Shown piece after piece: positions 16,526-26,140 of a DNA stretch of 64,000 nucleotides. A program made the position numbers and the translations under genes. The DNA comes from Nocardia albiluteola (lineage in GTDB: Bacteria; Actinomycetota; Actinomycetes; Mycobacteriales; Mycobacteriaceae): contig NZ_JAHKNI010000001.1 of NCBI RefSeq assembly GCF_018860155.1, positions 695,333-759,332 on the forward strand, read 5' to 3'. The notes below the pieces were generated by a model. The model ran no database searches. It was given only the letters and a program-made list of their open reading frames with translations, and had not been told where the DNA came from. Position 1 is the stretch's first letter. Every line of letters starts with the position of its first letter.

Positions 16526-17328
16526 GAAGTGTGGATATGAGTGTGGTCGTGGGGTGTTTGGCGGCCGCGTTGTTGGCCTGGCCGCAGGCTGGAGTCCGGC
16601 GGCGTTGTCTTGCGGTGCTCGGCGACCTGGATCGGCCGCGAAAAATACTGTGGCGTTCCATATTTCGGGTTGGCCTCGGGATCGGTGTCGCCGGATCGGC
16701 CGTGCTGGGGCCGGGGGTGCTGGTCGCGGTCTTGCTCATGGTGGTGACGGTCGGGGTGCGCGTGCGGCGTGCGCGTGCGGTTCGGCTCCGCGCAGTCGAA
16801 TGCGGTGCGCTGCTCGAGGGGCTGGAGACGGTGATCGGGGAGCTGCGGGTTGGTGCGCATCCGAGCGCGGCCGCGGCGGTGGCCTCCGAGGAGATCGAGG
16901 GCATCGCGGCGCGCGCATTTGCGATGAGTTCCGCTCGCAGCAGGCTCGGTGGCTCCGCCGCAGCCGGACTGCGCGCCCCCGGGACGATCATCTCCGCCGA
17001 ACTGTCCCGGATCGCCGACGCCTGGCAGGTGGCGGACCGGCACGGGCTAGCTCTCGCCGAATTGCTTACCGCAGCCCGTGCGGATCTACTCGGCCGCATA
17101 CGTTTTCGTGAGCGCACCGCCGCGGCACTCGCCGGCGCCCGCGCCAGCGCCGTGGTGCTCTCGACCCTGCCGCTGCTCGGACTCGCCCTCGGCCAGCTGA
17201 TGGGTGCGGCCCCGCTACACGTCCTACTGAGCCGCGGCGCGGGTACAGTGCTGCTCCCGGTAGGCACGGCCCTGATCTCCCTCGGCTTGCTGTGGACAGA
17301 TGCGATCACCGCACCGGTGTCGTCATGA
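16522..17328 (+). CDS. tadB: TadB-type inner-membrane pilus assembly protein
   Basis: A 268-residue type II secretion F-domain protein (GspF family), matching Rv3658c. N-terminal hydrophobic helices (VVVGCLAAALLAWPQ; a region around AVLGPGVLVAVLLMVVTVG) are followed by the cytoplasmic helical F domain (LEGLETVIGELRVGAHP; ADAWQVADRHGLALAELL) and C-terminal membrane helices. It forms the inner-membrane platform with TadC. The start overlaps the upstream mini-frame stop as ATGA. Its own 3' end (LGLLWTDAITAPVSS) is duplicated just downstream. Confidence 0.87.
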   Translation: MRSVDMSVVVGCLAAALLAWPQAGVRRRCLAVLGDLDRPRKILWRSIFRVGLGIGVAGSAVLGPGVLVAVLLMVVTVGVRVRRARAVRLRAVECGALLEGLETVIGELRVGAHPSAAAAVASEEIEGIAARAFAMSSARSRLGGSAAAGLRAPGTIISAELSRIADAWQVADRHGLALAELLTAARADLLGRIRFRERTAAALAGARASAVVLSTLPLLGLALGQLMGAAPLHVLLSRGAGTVLLPVGTALISLGLLWTDAITAPVSS

Positions 17329-17480
17329 GAGGGCTGCCACGGGCCGCCACTGGCTGCGGTGTGTCCTCCACTCGTTGGACACAGCGTCGCGTGGGCATGC
17401 TCGTGCTCCCCGCGGGCACAAACCCTGATCCCCTCGGCCTGCTGTGGACGGATGGGATCACGGCACCGGAGTCGTCATGA
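17325..17480 (+). CDS. 51-codon coupled frame after tadB (copy of the TadB tail)
   Basis: Starts in the ATGA that ends tadB. Its last residues, LGLLWTDGITAPESS, repeat the TadB C-terminus (LGLLWTDAITAPVSS) at a 152-bp offset, and DNA similarity extends about 110 bp upstream. It ends in ATGA at 17477. The same duplicate-the-tail pattern as after tadA, on an unrelated sequence. Confidence 0.45.
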   Translation: MRGLPRAATGCGVSSTRWTQRRVGMLVLPAGTNPDPLGLLWTDGITAPESS

Positions 17481-17902
17481 ACGGGTCATCACGAGATCCC
17501 GGCGAGGACGCGTTCTCCAGGCGTCGGGCGGAACTTCGCCCGCCTACCTCGGGAGCGTTCGGCAAGGTGGGTGTGGCTGTGCCGCCGCAGGATTCGTGGA
17601 GCACCGGGCTCATTGCGTCCTGGGGGAGAAGTGCAGAGCCTTGCGGGCCGACGTTGCGCGCGGTCGGTGAGGTTTGTGTGGCCGGACAGCCAGGTCAGCA
17701 GTCGGATCTCGATCTTGTCGTGTTCCCGGGATGTTGTGCCGAGCTGTGTGCACTCACCCCAGTAGTGATTGGAGAGGTGGGTGTGGCTGTGTCGTCCAGC
17801 GGGCGTGGGATCGCACTCCGCAAGTCGGTGCCGAGGGTGGTCGGCGAGGTAGGTGTGGTCGTGTCGTCACGTCTACTCGGGTGGGCTGGAGGGATCCGGT
17901 GA
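17477..17902 (+). CDS. 141-codon coupled frame before tadC with internal GEVGVAV repeats
   Basis: Starts in the ATGA closing the previous frame and ends TGA inside a GTGA that starts tadC (17899). The product has four imperfect repeats centred on G(E/K)VGVAV at residues 29, 63, 98 and 123, several preceded by AEL/AEP. No transmembrane segment or known domain. Translated spacer or rapidly changing small protein; I cannot decide. Confidence 0.45.
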   Translation: MNGSSRDPGEDAFSRRRAELRPPTSGAFGKVGVAVPPQDSWSTGLIASWGRSAEPCGPTLRAVGEVCVAGQPGQQSDLDLVVFPGCCAELCALTPVVIGEVGVAVSSSGRGIALRKSVPRVVGEVGVVVSSRLLGWAGGIR

Positions 17903-18489
17903 GCGAGGGTGCGTTGGTACTGCTGGCGATTGCGCTGTTGCTCGTGCCGGGCGATATCTCCGCGAGGGCGCGGCGGATGGCGGTATTCGGTGGGCGGCAG
18001 CGGGTTTCGAGGGAGCGGGTGCGGGCGGTGGGGGCTGATCCGTATGCGATTGCGTCCGCGCTGGATCTGCTGGCCGCGTGCTTGCGGGCGGGGCTGCCGG
18101 TTGCTGGGGCCGCGCGTGCGGCGGCGCCAGTGGCTCCGGCGGCGCTCGGTGCGGCGCTGTGCCGGGCCGCGGATCTGCTGGCGCTGGGCGCCGATCCACC
18201 GGTTGCGTGGCGGCGGGCTGCCCGGGCGTCCGGATCCGCCGATGTGGAGGCGCTGGCCCGGCTGGCGGGACGGTCGGCGCGTTCGGGGGCCGCGCTGGCC
18301 GGGGCGGTGGCGGAGCTTGCGGGGCAATGCCGCGATGGCGCGGCCGATGCCGCCGCGGCTCGGGCGGAGCGGGCCGCGGTGTTGATCGGTGGGCCGCTCG
18401 GGCTGTGCTTTCTGCCCGCCTTCGTGTGCCTGGGAATCGTGCCCGTCGTCATCGGTCTGGCCACGCGGGTGCTGGGCGGTGGGTTGTGA
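17899..18489 (+). CDS. tadC: TadC-type inner-membrane pilus assembly protein
   Basis: A 196-residue second F-domain protein, matching Rv3657c in length and place. It starts at GTG 17899 (VSEGALVLLAIALLLVPGDI), has a helical cytoplasmic F domain (LDLLAACLRAGLPVAGAARA; LARLAGRSARSGAALA) and a C-terminal hydrophobic helix (LGLCFLPAFVCLGIVPVVIG). It pairs with TadB in the pilus platform. Translationally coupled to the preceding open frame by GTGA. Confidence 0.85.
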   Translation: MSEGALVLLAIALLLVPGDISARARRMAVFGGRQRVSRERVRAVGADPYAIASALDLLAACLRAGLPVAGAARAAAPVAPAALGAALCRAADLLALGADPPVAWRRAARASGSADVEALARLAGRSARSGAALAGAVAELAGQCRDGAADAAAARAERAAVLIGGPLGLCFLPAFVCLGIVPVVIGLATRVLGGGL

Positions 18490-18540
18490 GAGATGTCCGG
18501 TGCGGATCGGCCGCGCCGGGGCGAGAGGAAGGGGAGAACT

Positions 18541-18753
18541 GTGCGGTTGGCAGTTCGATCGGCGGTGCTGGAAGTACGGGCCCGCCTGCTGGGGGCGATG
18601 CTCGCCGACGACGGGATGAGCACCGCGGAGTACGCGATCGGCACGATCGCGGCGGCGGCGTTCGGGGCGGTTTTGTACACGGTAGTGACAGGCGACTCGG
18701 TTGTGAATGCGTTGACCAGGATCATCGACAAGGCGCTGAAGACCTCGGTATGA
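18541..18753 (+). CDS. flp: Flp-type pilin (DUF4244 family)
   Basis: Pilus subunit, matching Rv3656c. I prefer GTG 18541 because GGAAGGGGAG lies directly upstream; an in-frame ATG at 18493 is an alternative that would sit 3 bp after the tadC stop. The prepilin site is ADDG/MSTAEYAIG, with Glu at +5 and Tyr at +6 as in Flp pilins. It gives a 25-residue leader and a 45-residue mature pilin with one hydrophobic helix. The prepilin peptidase is not encoded in this window. The stop overlaps the tadE start as ATGA. Confidence 0.88.
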   Translation: MRLAVRSAVLEVRARLLGAMLADDGMSTAEYAIGTIAAAAFGAVLYTVVTGDSVVNALTRIIDKALKTSV

Positions 18754-19148
18754 GTCGCCAGCGCGCCGGTCGCCGGATGCGCGCCGCCACACGGGTTTAC
18801 GCTCCGCGGCGTGGCTCCGGCGAGCGGGGCGCGGTGACCGTGGAGGCGGCGATTGCGCTGGCGGCCCTGATCGTGGTGGTGGTGCTGTGTCTGGGTGCGC
18901 TGCTGGCGGCGGTGGCGCAGGTGCGGTGTGTCGACGCCGCCCGCGAGGCGGCCCGGCTCGCCGCCCGCGGCGCGAACGGCGATGCGCAGCCCGCGGCGCT
19001 GCGGGTCGCCCCGCCCGGCGCGACCGTCTCGATTCGCGCCGACGGGGACCGTGTGATCGCCGTGGTGTCCGCGCGGGTGCCACTGTTGCCGTTGCTGCGA
19101 TTGCATGCTGAGGCGGTCGCGGCTCGGGAGCCCGGGGAGTCCGAATGA
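18750..19148 (+). CDS. TadE-like pseudopilin
   Basis: A 132-residue protein starting in the flp ATGA. A basic N-terminus ends ERG/AVTVEAAIAL, a TadE-type prepilin-like cleavage and transmembrane segment with Glu at +5, followed by a short extracytoplasmic domain. Minor pilins of this kind are processed by the same peptidase as Flp and prime or cap the pilus. Matches Rv3655c; its stop overlaps the next start as ATGA. Confidence 0.85.
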   Translation: MSRQRAGRRMRAATRVYAPRRGSGERGAVTVEAAIALAALIVVVVLCLGALLAAVAQVRCVDAAREAARLAARGANGDAQPAALRVAPPGATVSIRADGDRVIAVVSARVPLLPLLRLHAEAVAAREPGESE

Positions 19149-19513
19149 TGGGGTGGCGAGACGAGCGCGGTGCGGCGACCGTGGCGGCGTGTCTGGCGCT
19201 GACCGCGCTACTCGCCGTGACGGTGCTGATCGGCCAGGTCGGCGCGGTGATCGTCGCGCGGCACCGGGCGCAGGCGGCCGCGGATCTCGGTGCGCTGGCG
19301 GCTGCGGGCGCCCTGTCGACCGGGTCCGGTGACGCCTGCGCGCAGGCCCGGGACATCGGACGGCGGATGGGTGCCCGGGTGCCGGCCTGCACGGTCGCGG
19401 ACTGGGATGTGACGGTGGTTGCCGAGATCACCGCGTCGTTCGGACCGTTCGGTAGACGGGCTGTCGGCGCGACCGCACGAGCGGGTCCCGGGGATACCCG
19501 GACGGACGATTGA
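19145..19513 (+). CDS. TadE-like secretion-neighbourhood protein (Rv3654c type)
   Basis: A 122-residue protein beginning MMGWRDERGAATVAACLAL. The ERG/AATVAA segment resembles the TadE/TadG prepilin motif but has Ala where Glu is expected at +5. One transmembrane helix is followed by a helical AQAAADLGALAAAGAL region and a short domain with two Cys (GDACAQ, PACTV) that could form a disulfide. Last gene of the tad operon. Confidence 0.8.
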   Translation: MMGWRDERGAATVAACLALTALLAVTVLIGQVGAVIVARHRAQAAADLGALAAAGALSTGSGDACAQARDIGRRMGARVPACTVADWDVTVVAEITASFGPFGRRAVGATARAGPGDTRTDD

Positions 19514-19819
19514 AGACTGATCGGTTGGTATTGAAAGAATGCGTGACGGTAGACACGGCGCATCCCGCCACGGATGGGAGATTCGCCAAATGCGATACGG
19601 AATATTCCGATCAGTCAAATTCCAATTGATTGTTGAAGTGTCATTGACGTGATTCCTGAGCGGCAGCTAAGAGCTAAGGGGCAACGTGACAGTTAACAAG
19701 AGCGCTTTCCGCTTTATTAATGCAGCGGGTGCGCAGAACGTGATGCCCATCGCACGGCCCGCCACACCCGAGCTGCCGGGCCACTGTCGCGGCCCGATCT
19801 CCTCGCGATGACTACGGCG
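19514..19819. other. non-coding convergent region after the tad operon
   Basis: 306 bp, clearly less GC-rich than its surroundings near 19515-19725. A short 6-bp hairpin (CGGGCC/GGCCCG, 19777-19796) may serve as a weak terminator. No gene supported. Confidence 0.4.
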
Positions 19820-22207
19820 TCACGGTCCGGACTCGCCGTCGTCATCGTCGGGCAGCTCGGCCACCACCGCCCCGAGCAGGGCCGCGGCGCCGGCCTTGTC
19901 CAGTGGATGGTTGCCGTTGCCGCACTTGGGTGACTGCACACACGACGGGCACCCGCCCGGGCACCCACACGATTCGATGACTGTCCGGGTGGCTGTCAAC
20001 CAGGTGCGCAGCCGCGCGAACCCGCGTTCGGCGAAGCCGGCGCCCCCGGCATGGCCGTCGTAGACGAAGACCGTGGGCAGCCCGGTATCGGGATGGTCGG
20101 CCGTGGACACGCCGCCGATGTCCCAGCGATCGCAGCTCGCGACCAGCGGCAGCATCCCGATCGCGGCATGCTCGGCGGCATGCAGGGCACCCGGCGCGCG
20201 CCGGGCGTCGATACCGGCGCTGGCCAGCAGCGCGGGTGTCACCGTATAGAGCACCGCACGGGTGGGAAGCGTCTGCTCGGGCAGCTCGAGGTCGACCATG
20301 TCCAAGACCTCGCCGGTGGGGAGGGTCCGCAGATAGCCCACGACCTGGCGGGTCACCCGTACGCGGGCGAGGGCGACGGTCACCGCGCCGTGCGGTCGCT
20401 CGGTGCTCATCTCGTCGATCGAGATCGAGGTGAGCGCCCGCGCGCTGGTGGTCCAGCCCGGCTGATCGGCGTGCACGAAGGCAACGCCGCCCTCGAGGTC
20501 CAGCTCGTCGACCACGTAGGTCTCGCCCTGGTGCAGATGCACCGCGCCCGGATGCAGGGTCGCAGGGGCACGGCCCGCGTCGGTGGTGCCGAGCAGCCGG
20601 CCCGTCTCCTCGTCGACGATGGCGATCGTCGTGCCGATCCCGCCCCGTACGTCGACCGCGTCGTGCGGCTGGGCCGCGGCCGTCACATGCCAGCGCGCGG
20701 GACCCTTCGCGGGCACCCGCCGCCGGATCAGGCCCTGGTCGGCGAGTTCGGCGAGCACTTCGGCGGCCCCGAACTCGTGCACCTCGGCATCGGTCAGCGG
20801 ACTTTCCGTGGCCGCGCACAACAGGTGCGGTCCCAGGACATAGGGATTGCCCGGGTCGGTGATTGTCGCCTCCACCGGGCGGCCCAGCAGTGCCCGGGGG
20901 TGATGCACCAGATAGGTATCCAGCGGATCGTCCCGCGCCACCAGCATCACCAGGGACCCCTGTGTGCGGCGCCCGGCCCGGCCCGCCTGCTGCCAGAAGG
21001 AGGCGACCGTCCCGGGAAACCCCGCGATGACGACGGCGTCGAGCCCGGCGATATCGACGCCGAGCTCGAGTGCGTTGGTGGTCGCGGCGCCGAGTAGCGA
21101 GCCGTCGGACAGCGCCGATTCCAGCTCGCGCCGGTCCTCTGCGAGGTATCCGGCCCGGTAGGCGGCCACCCGGGCGCCGAGCCCGGGGTCCACCTCCGCG
21201 AGCATCCGGCGGGTCTCCATCGCGACGACCTCGGCCGCACGCCGGGACCTGACGAAGGTGAGCGTCCGGGCGCCCTCGACCACCAGGTCCGTCATGATCC
21301 GGGCCGCCTCGGCGGTGGCGGCGCGCCGCACCGGTGCGCCGTTCTCGCCGGTGACGGCGGTCAGCAGCGCCGGCTCCCACAGCGCCACGGTCCGCGCGCC
21401 GTGCGGCGACCCGTCCTCGGTGATCGCCTCGCAGGGCGCGCCGATCAGCCGCGACGCCGCGACGGCCGGGTCGGCGGTGGTGGCCGAGCACAGGATGAAC
21501 ACCGGATCGGCGCCGTACTGCGCGGCCAGCCGGCGCAACCGCCGCAGCACCAGCGCCACGTGCGAGCCGAATATCCCGCGGTAGGCGTGGCATTCGTCGA
21601 CGACGACATAGCGCAGCCGCCGCAACAGCCGGGCCCACCGTCGGTGCGAGCGCAGGATGCCCACGTGCAGCATGTCGGGATTGGTAAAGACCCACCGTCC
21701 ATTGGCCCGCACCCACTGGCGGATCTCGGCGGGGGTATCGCCGTCGTAGGCCGCGGGATGGATACCGCCCAGCGGTCCCTCGTGGGTGAGCGCGCCGGTC
21801 GCCCGCAGCTGATCCGCACCCAGGGCCTTGGTGGGGGATATATAGAGGGCGGTCGCGCGCGGATCCTGTTGCAGCGCGGTCAGCACGGGTAGTTGATAGC
21901 CGAGCGATTTACCGGAGGCCGTTCCGGTGCACACCACGACGTGTTTGCCCGCTGCGGCGAGTTCGGCGGTCCGGGTCTGATGCACCCAGGGCGCCTCGAT
22001 TCCCTGCGAGCGAAACGCGGCGATCAATTCCGGCGATGTCCAGGATGGCCAGGTCGTGACCTGGGCCGCCCGCGCGGGCAGCTCGGTGACGTGCGATAAA
22101 CGAGCCGAACTATCGGGAAGCCCGATTTGGACACGATTCAGCAACGATCGACCGTAGCTCGTTTCGGCGCCGGGCGATCCGGGGGCCGTAAGGTCCGCCG
22201 GATTCAT
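19820..22207 (-). CDS. DEAD/DEAH-box helicase with C-terminal four-Cys cluster (Rv3649 / YprA-MrfA type)
   Basis: About 795 residues from [10 protein letters not shown] (a longer frame starts at 22273). Superfamily 2 motifs: Walker [16 protein letters not shown], motif [19 protein letters not shown], and motif [15 protein letters not shown]. The C-terminal DUF1998-type segment ends [10 protein letters not shown]...SPKCGNG, a four-Cys site that in this family binds metal. B. subtilis MrfA (YprA) acts in mitomycin damage repair and mycobacterial SftH is a 3'-5' helicase; a DNA-repair role here is inferred. Confidence 0.9.
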   Translation of the reverse strand: MNPADLTAPGSPGAETSYGRSLLNRVQIGLPDSSARLSHVTELPARAAQVTTWPSWTSPELIAAFRSQGIEAPWVHQTRTAELAAAGKHVVVCTGTASGKSLGYQLPVLTALQQDPRATALYISPTKALGADQLRATGALTHEGPLGGIHPAAYDGDTPAEIRQWVRANGRWVFTNPDMLHVGILRSHRRWARLLRRLRYVVVDECHAYRGIFGSHVALVLRRLRRLAAQYGADPVFILCSATTADPAVAASRLIGAPCEAITEDGSPHGARTVALWEPALLTAVTGENGAPVRRAATAEAARIMTDLVVEGARTLTFVRSRRAAEVVAMETRRMLAEVDPGLGARVAAYRAGYLAEDRRELESALSDGSLLGAATTNALELGVDIAGLDAVVIAGFPGTVASFWQQAGRAGRRTQGSLVMLVARDDPLDTYLVHHPRALLGRPVEATITDPGNPYVLGPHLLCAATESPLTDAEVHEFGAAEVLAELADQGLIRRRVPAKGPARWHVTAAAQPHDAVDVRGGIGTTIAIVDEETGRLLGTTDAGRAPATLHPGAVHLHQGETYVVDELDLEGGVAFVHADQPGWTTSARALTSISIDEMSTERPHGAVTVALARVRVTRQVVGYLRTLPTGEVLDMVDLELPEQTLPTRAVLYTVTPALLASAGIDARRAPGALHAAEHAAIGMLPLVASCDRWDIGGVSTADHPDTGLPTVFVYDGHAGGAGFAERGFARLRTWLTATRTVIESCGCPGGCPSCVQSPKCGNGNHPLDKAGAAALLGAVVAELPDDDDGESGP

Positions 22208-22642
22208 CGCGTCGAGACCGCGACACGCGGCAGAAGTGTGAAAGGTGTGTGTTGCACGGGGCCGACCTGCCATTTCACTACCGAGTGGCGATCTGCGTCA
22301 CAGCCCGTTTGCCGGACATCCGCTCGGTTATCGAGCGGCAAACCTACCTCGAGTACGGATTTGGCCATTGTGCCCCGTACCTGCACATTCGCAAGATCAT
22401 CTTTTTTGCAAATTGTCGGTAACCCGACTGTTGAATTGCTCGAAGACATGGTTCACTGGTTCCTGGTCGCAAGCTTCTGTGTTCGAGGGAACGGATCAAA
22501 GGTCCAAACCATCAGCAGGATCGATGTTGCGAACGGTGTGCTTGGTGCTTCCTGCAGGGGGAACAGAGTACAACGGTCGGAACGGACCCGGTGGACGAAC
22601 CTACCTTGTCCGCCGTTCCGGTATGGAAAGAGAAGGAACAGA
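22208..22642. other. divergent promoter region and probable long cspA 5' leader
   Basis: About 435 bp between the helicase start and cspA. It contains the T-rich ATCTTTTTTGC stretch (near 22400). Cold-shock genes commonly have long structured leaders; I cannot fix the start site from sequence. Confidence 0.4.
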
Positions 22643-22849
22643 ATGGCACAGGGAACTGTGAAGTGGTTCAACGCGGAGAAGGGGTTCGGCTTCATCGCGC
22701 CCGAGGACGGCTCCGCTGACGTCTTCGTCCACTACTCCGAGATCCAGGGTTCGGGCTTCCGCACCCTCGAGGAGAACCAGAAGGTCGAATTCGAGGTTGG
22801 TCAGGGCACCAAAGGCCCCCAGGCCACCGGTGTTCGCGCGCTCAGCTGA
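22643..22849 (+). CDS. cspA: cold-shock protein CspA
   Basis: A 68-residue single cold-shock domain, complete, starting [18 protein letters not shown] with AGAAGGAACAG upstream. RNP1 (KGFGFI) and RNP2 (VFVHY) nucleic-acid-binding motifs are intact. It acts as an RNA/single-stranded DNA chaperone. It is followed by a strong terminator, so it is monocistronic. Synteny matches Rv3648c. Confidence 0.96.
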   Translation: MAQGTVKWFNAEKGFGFIAPEDGSADVFVHYSEIQGSGFRTLEENQKVEFEVGQGTKGPQATGVRALS

Positions 22850-22876
22850 GCACGCAACCCCCAGCCAAAACCGATA

Positions 22877-22912
22877 GCTCGTCCCTCACCGCCCACGCGG
22901 TGAGGGACGAGC
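22877..22912 (+). terminator. rho-independent-type terminator of cspA
   Basis: A perfect 15-bp stem, GCTCGTCCCTCACCG and its complement, with a CCCACG loop, followed by TGTTTCTCCT, 27 bp after the cspA stop. Confidence 0.85.
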
Positions 22913-23076
22913 TGTTTCTCCTGGCAAGTACACTCGACCACGATATGGGGCCATCGAAACGCCGGTAGGCGCTCGCCGCACGCGTGGGGGTGAGCCCTAC
23001 CCAGGGTATAAACGTTTCTGGCAGGGGGCTCAGCCGAGCTGAGTCGTGCGGGTCGACAGGAAAGGTGTGTTCGCCG

Positions 23077-26052
23077 GTGGCAACACGAGACCGCGGTGCA
23101 ACGCCGAAGAGCGAGGCGGGGGCCGATACGGGCCGCCCGTTGCGTCGTCTCGTGATCGTCGAGTCACCGACCAAGGCCCGCAAGATCGCCCCATACCTGG
23201 GTCACGGGTATGTGGTCGAGGCATCGGTGGGCCATATCCGCGACCTTCCCGCCAAGGCGGCCGAGGTGCCCGCCGAGTACACCGGTGCTGCCCGGCGCCT
23301 CGGTGTCGACGTCGACCACGACTTCAAGCCCATCTACATCGTCAACCCGGACAAGCGGACCAAGGTGTCCGAGCTCAAGAGTCTGCTGAAGGATGCCGAC
23401 GAGCTCTACCTGGCCACCGACCCCGACCGCGAGGGCGAGGCCATCGCCTGGCATCTGCTCGAGACGCTCAAGCCCAAGGTGCCGGTCCGGCGCATGGTCT
23501 TCCACGAGATCACCGAATCGGCCATCCGGGCGGCCGCCGCGGACACCCGCGAGCTGGATAACGACCTGGTCGACGCCCAGGAGACCAGGCGCATTCTGGA
23601 CCGGCTCGTGGGCTACGAGGTCAGCCCGGTGCTGTGGAAAAAGGTCATGCGGAACCTTTCGGCGGGCCGGGTGCAGTCCGTGGCCGTCCGCATGATCGTC
23701 CAGCGGGAGCGGGAGCGTATGGCGTTCCGCTCCGCCGAGTACTGGGACATCGCGGCCAAGTTCGACGCGGAAACCGGCGCCGCAGCAGGTGCCGACGCGG
23801 CCAACCCGCGCACCTTCGGTGCCCGCCTGGTCAACCTCGACGGTGCCCGGGTGGCGAGTGGACGCGACTTCGGCTCCGATGGACAGCTCAAGACGGCGAA
23901 CGGTGTGGTGGTGCTGGACGAGGGCCACGCCCGCCGTCTGGCCGGGGCGCTGGAGGGGGCGGACTTCCAGGTCAGCTCCGTCGAGTCCAAGCCTTACACG
24001 CGCAAGCCCTACGCGCCGTTCATGACCTCGACGCTGCAGCAGGAGGCGGCGCGAAAGCTGCGGTTCACCTCCGAGCGCACCATGAGTGTGGCGCAGCGGC
24101 TGTACGAGAACGGCTACATCACCTACATGCGAACCGACTCGACCACGCTGTCGGAGTCGGCGATCGCGGCAGCCCGCGCACAGGCCACCCAGCTCTACGG
24201 CGCCGAGTACGTCTCGCCCACGCCGCGCCAATACAACCGCAAGGTCAAGAACGCGCAGGAGGCGCACGAGGCGATCCGTCCCGCGGGTGACACCTTCGCC
24301 ACCCCCGGCCAGCTGCATGCCCGGCTCGAGCAGGACGAGTTCCGGCTCTACGAGCTGATCTGGCAGCGCACCGTCGCCTCGCAGATGGCCGACGCGCGCG
24401 GCACCACGATGACTGTGCGGATCACCGGCCGCGCCGGCACCGGTGAGCAGTGTGTCTTCTCCACCTCCGGCCGCACCATCACCTTCCCGGGCTTCCTCAA
24501 GGCATATGTGGAGAGCGTCGACGAGGAATCCGGCGGCCAGTCCGATGACGCCGAGTCGCGGCTGCCCACGCTCACCGAGGGCCAGGGCGTTGCCGCGACC
24601 GAGCTGACGCCCGACGGACACTCCACCAATCCGCCGGCGCGATACACCGAAGCCTCGCTCGTCAAGGCCATGGAAGAGCTGGGCATCGGGCGCCCGTCCA
24701 CCTACGCCTCGATCATCAACACGATCACCAAGGAACGCGGACGAGAACGAGAACGCGGCTATGTGTACAAGCGCGGCAGCGCGCTGGTGCCGGACTGGGT
24801 GTCCTTCGCGGTGATCGGCCTGCTGGAGGCGTACTTCGGCCGGCTGGTCGATCTCGACTTCACCGCGGCCATGGAGGACGATCTCGATGCCATCGCCGGC
24901 GGGCGTGAGCAGCGCGGAAACTGGTTGTCCAGCTTCTATTTCGGCGGCGATCACGGCGCCGAGGAGTCGGTTGCGCGCAGCGGCGGCCTGAAGAAGATGG
25001 TCGACGGCCAGATGGACGACATCGATGCCCGGTCGGTGAACTCGATCAGGCTGTTCGCCGACGACGAGGGCCGCGACGTCGTGGTGCGGGTCGGGAAGTT
25101 CGGGCCGTACCTGGAACGGATGGTGATCAATCCGGACGATCCCGATGGCGAGCTGATTTCGCAGCGGGCCAACCTGCCGGACGATCTGGCTCCGGACGAA
25201 CTGACCGTCGAGGTGGTTGAAAAGCAGTTCGCCACACCGCAGGAGGGCCGGACGCTCGGTGTCGATCCCGAGACCGGGCACCGAATCGTGGCGAGGGAGG
25301 GCCGATTCGGGCCCTACGTCACCGAGGTGCTGCCGAAATCCCCGGACGACGACGAGCCCAAGAAGGGCGCGAAGAAGGCCGAAGCGCCGAAGGCACGCAC
25401 CGGATCGCTGTTCAAGTCCATGGATCTGGCCACGGTCTCCCTCGAGGAGGCGCTGCAGCTGTTGTCGCTGCCGCGCGTGGTCGGCAACGATCCCGAATCC
25501 GGCGAGGAGATCACCGCGCAGAACGGCCGGTACGGCCCATATCTGAAGAAGGGCAACGATTCCCGGTCGCTGGCGACCGAGGATCAGTTGTTCACGGTGA
25601 CCCTGGACGAGGCGCTGAAGCTGTACGCCGAGCCCAAGCGCCGGGGCCGTCAGGCCGCGAGTGCGGCGCCACTGCGGGAACTCGGCAACGACTCGGCCAC
25701 GGGTAAGCCGATGGTGATCAAAGACGGCCGGTTCGGGCCCTACGTCACCGACGGCGAGACCAACGCCAGCCTGCGCAAGGGCGATGAGGTCGAGTCGATC
25801 ACCGACGAGCGGGCCTCGGAGCTGCTGGCCGATCGTCGCGCCAAGGCGCCGGTGAAGAAGGCGGCCAAGAAGACCGCGAAGAAGGCCGCGGCGAAGAAGA
25901 CCACCGCGGCCAAGACAACCGCCACCAAGACCGCGGCCAAGGCGACCGCAAAGAAGACCGTGGCCAAGAAGACGGTGGCCAAGAAGACGGTCGCCAAGAA
26001 GACGGTGGCGAAGAAGGCCCCGGCGAAGAAGGCGACCACGACCAAGTCGTAG
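23077..26052 (+). CDS. topA: DNA topoisomerase I
   Basis: Type IA topoisomerase relaxing negative supercoils. I use GTG 23077 (VATRDRG), which has AGGAAAGG upstream; an earlier GTG at 22984 would add 31 atypical residues. That gives 991 residues. TOPRIM motifs VIVESPTKA and DPDREGEAIAWHL are intact, and the catalytic Tyr is in ITYMRTDST (residue about 350). The C-terminus has the metal-independent Topo_C repeats typical of actinobacteria (FGPY and YGPY motifs), without zinc fingers. It ends in a long Lys/Ala-rich tail (repeated KKTVA) that binds DNA and aids processivity in mycobacterial TopA. Confidence 0.95.
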   Translation: MATRDRGATPKSEAGADTGRPLRRLVIVESPTKARKIAPYLGHGYVVEASVGHIRDLPAKAAEVPAEYTGAARRLGVDVDHDFKPIYIVNPDKRTKVSELKSLLKDADELYLATDPDREGEAIAWHLLETLKPKVPVRRMVFHEITESAIRAAAADTRELDNDLVDAQETRRILDRLVGYEVSPVLWKKVMRNLSAGRVQSVAVRMIVQRERERMAFRSAEYWDIAAKFDAETGAAAGADAANPRTFGARLVNLDGARVASGRDFGSDGQLKTANGVVVLDEGHARRLAGALEGADFQVSSVESKPYTRKPYAPFMTSTLQQEAARKLRFTSERTMSVAQRLYENGYITYMRTDSTTLSESAIAAARAQATQLYGAEYVSPTPRQYNRKVKNAQEAHEAIRPAGDTFATPGQLHARLEQDEFRLYELIWQRTVASQMADARGTTMTVRITGRAGTGEQCVFSTSGRTITFPGFLKAYVESVDEESGGQSDDAESRLPTLTEGQGVAATELTPDGHSTNPPARYTEASLVKAMEELGIGRPSTYASIINTITKERGRERERGYVYKRGSALVPDWVSFAVIGLLEAYFGRLVDLDFTAAMEDDLDAIAGGREQRGNWLSSFYFGGDHGAEESVARSGGLKKMVDGQMDDIDARSVNSIRLFADDEGRDVVVRVGKFGPYLERMVINPDDPDGELISQRANLPDDLAPDELTVEVVEKQFATPQEGRTLGVDPETGHRIVAREGRFGPYVTEVLPKSPDDDEPKKGAKKAEAPKARTGSLFKSMDLATVSLEEALQLLSLPRVVGNDPESGEEITAQNGRYGPYLKKGNDSRSLATEDQLFTVTLDEALKLYAEPKRRGRQAASAAPLRELGNDSATGKPMVIKDGRFGPYVTDGETNASLRKGDEVESITDERASELLADRRAKAPVKKAAKKTAKKAAAKKTTAAKTTATKTAAKATAKKTVAKKTVAKKTVAKKTVAKKAPAKKATTTKS

Positions 26053-26140
26053 CCGAGCCGTGGCGCTGTCCTCTCGGCGTGACGGCTCCCCGACCGGAGC
26101 TCCTCCGGCTCTGTCGGTGGCGGCGGCTAGGGTGTGTGTC

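Noticed and set aside
15188..17309. Minus-strand open frames across the tadA-tadB repeats as real repeat proteins
   Set aside because: They run antisense to tadA and tadB, and their repeats are only the complement of the 110-bp units, whose plus-strand phase is clearly the maintained one.
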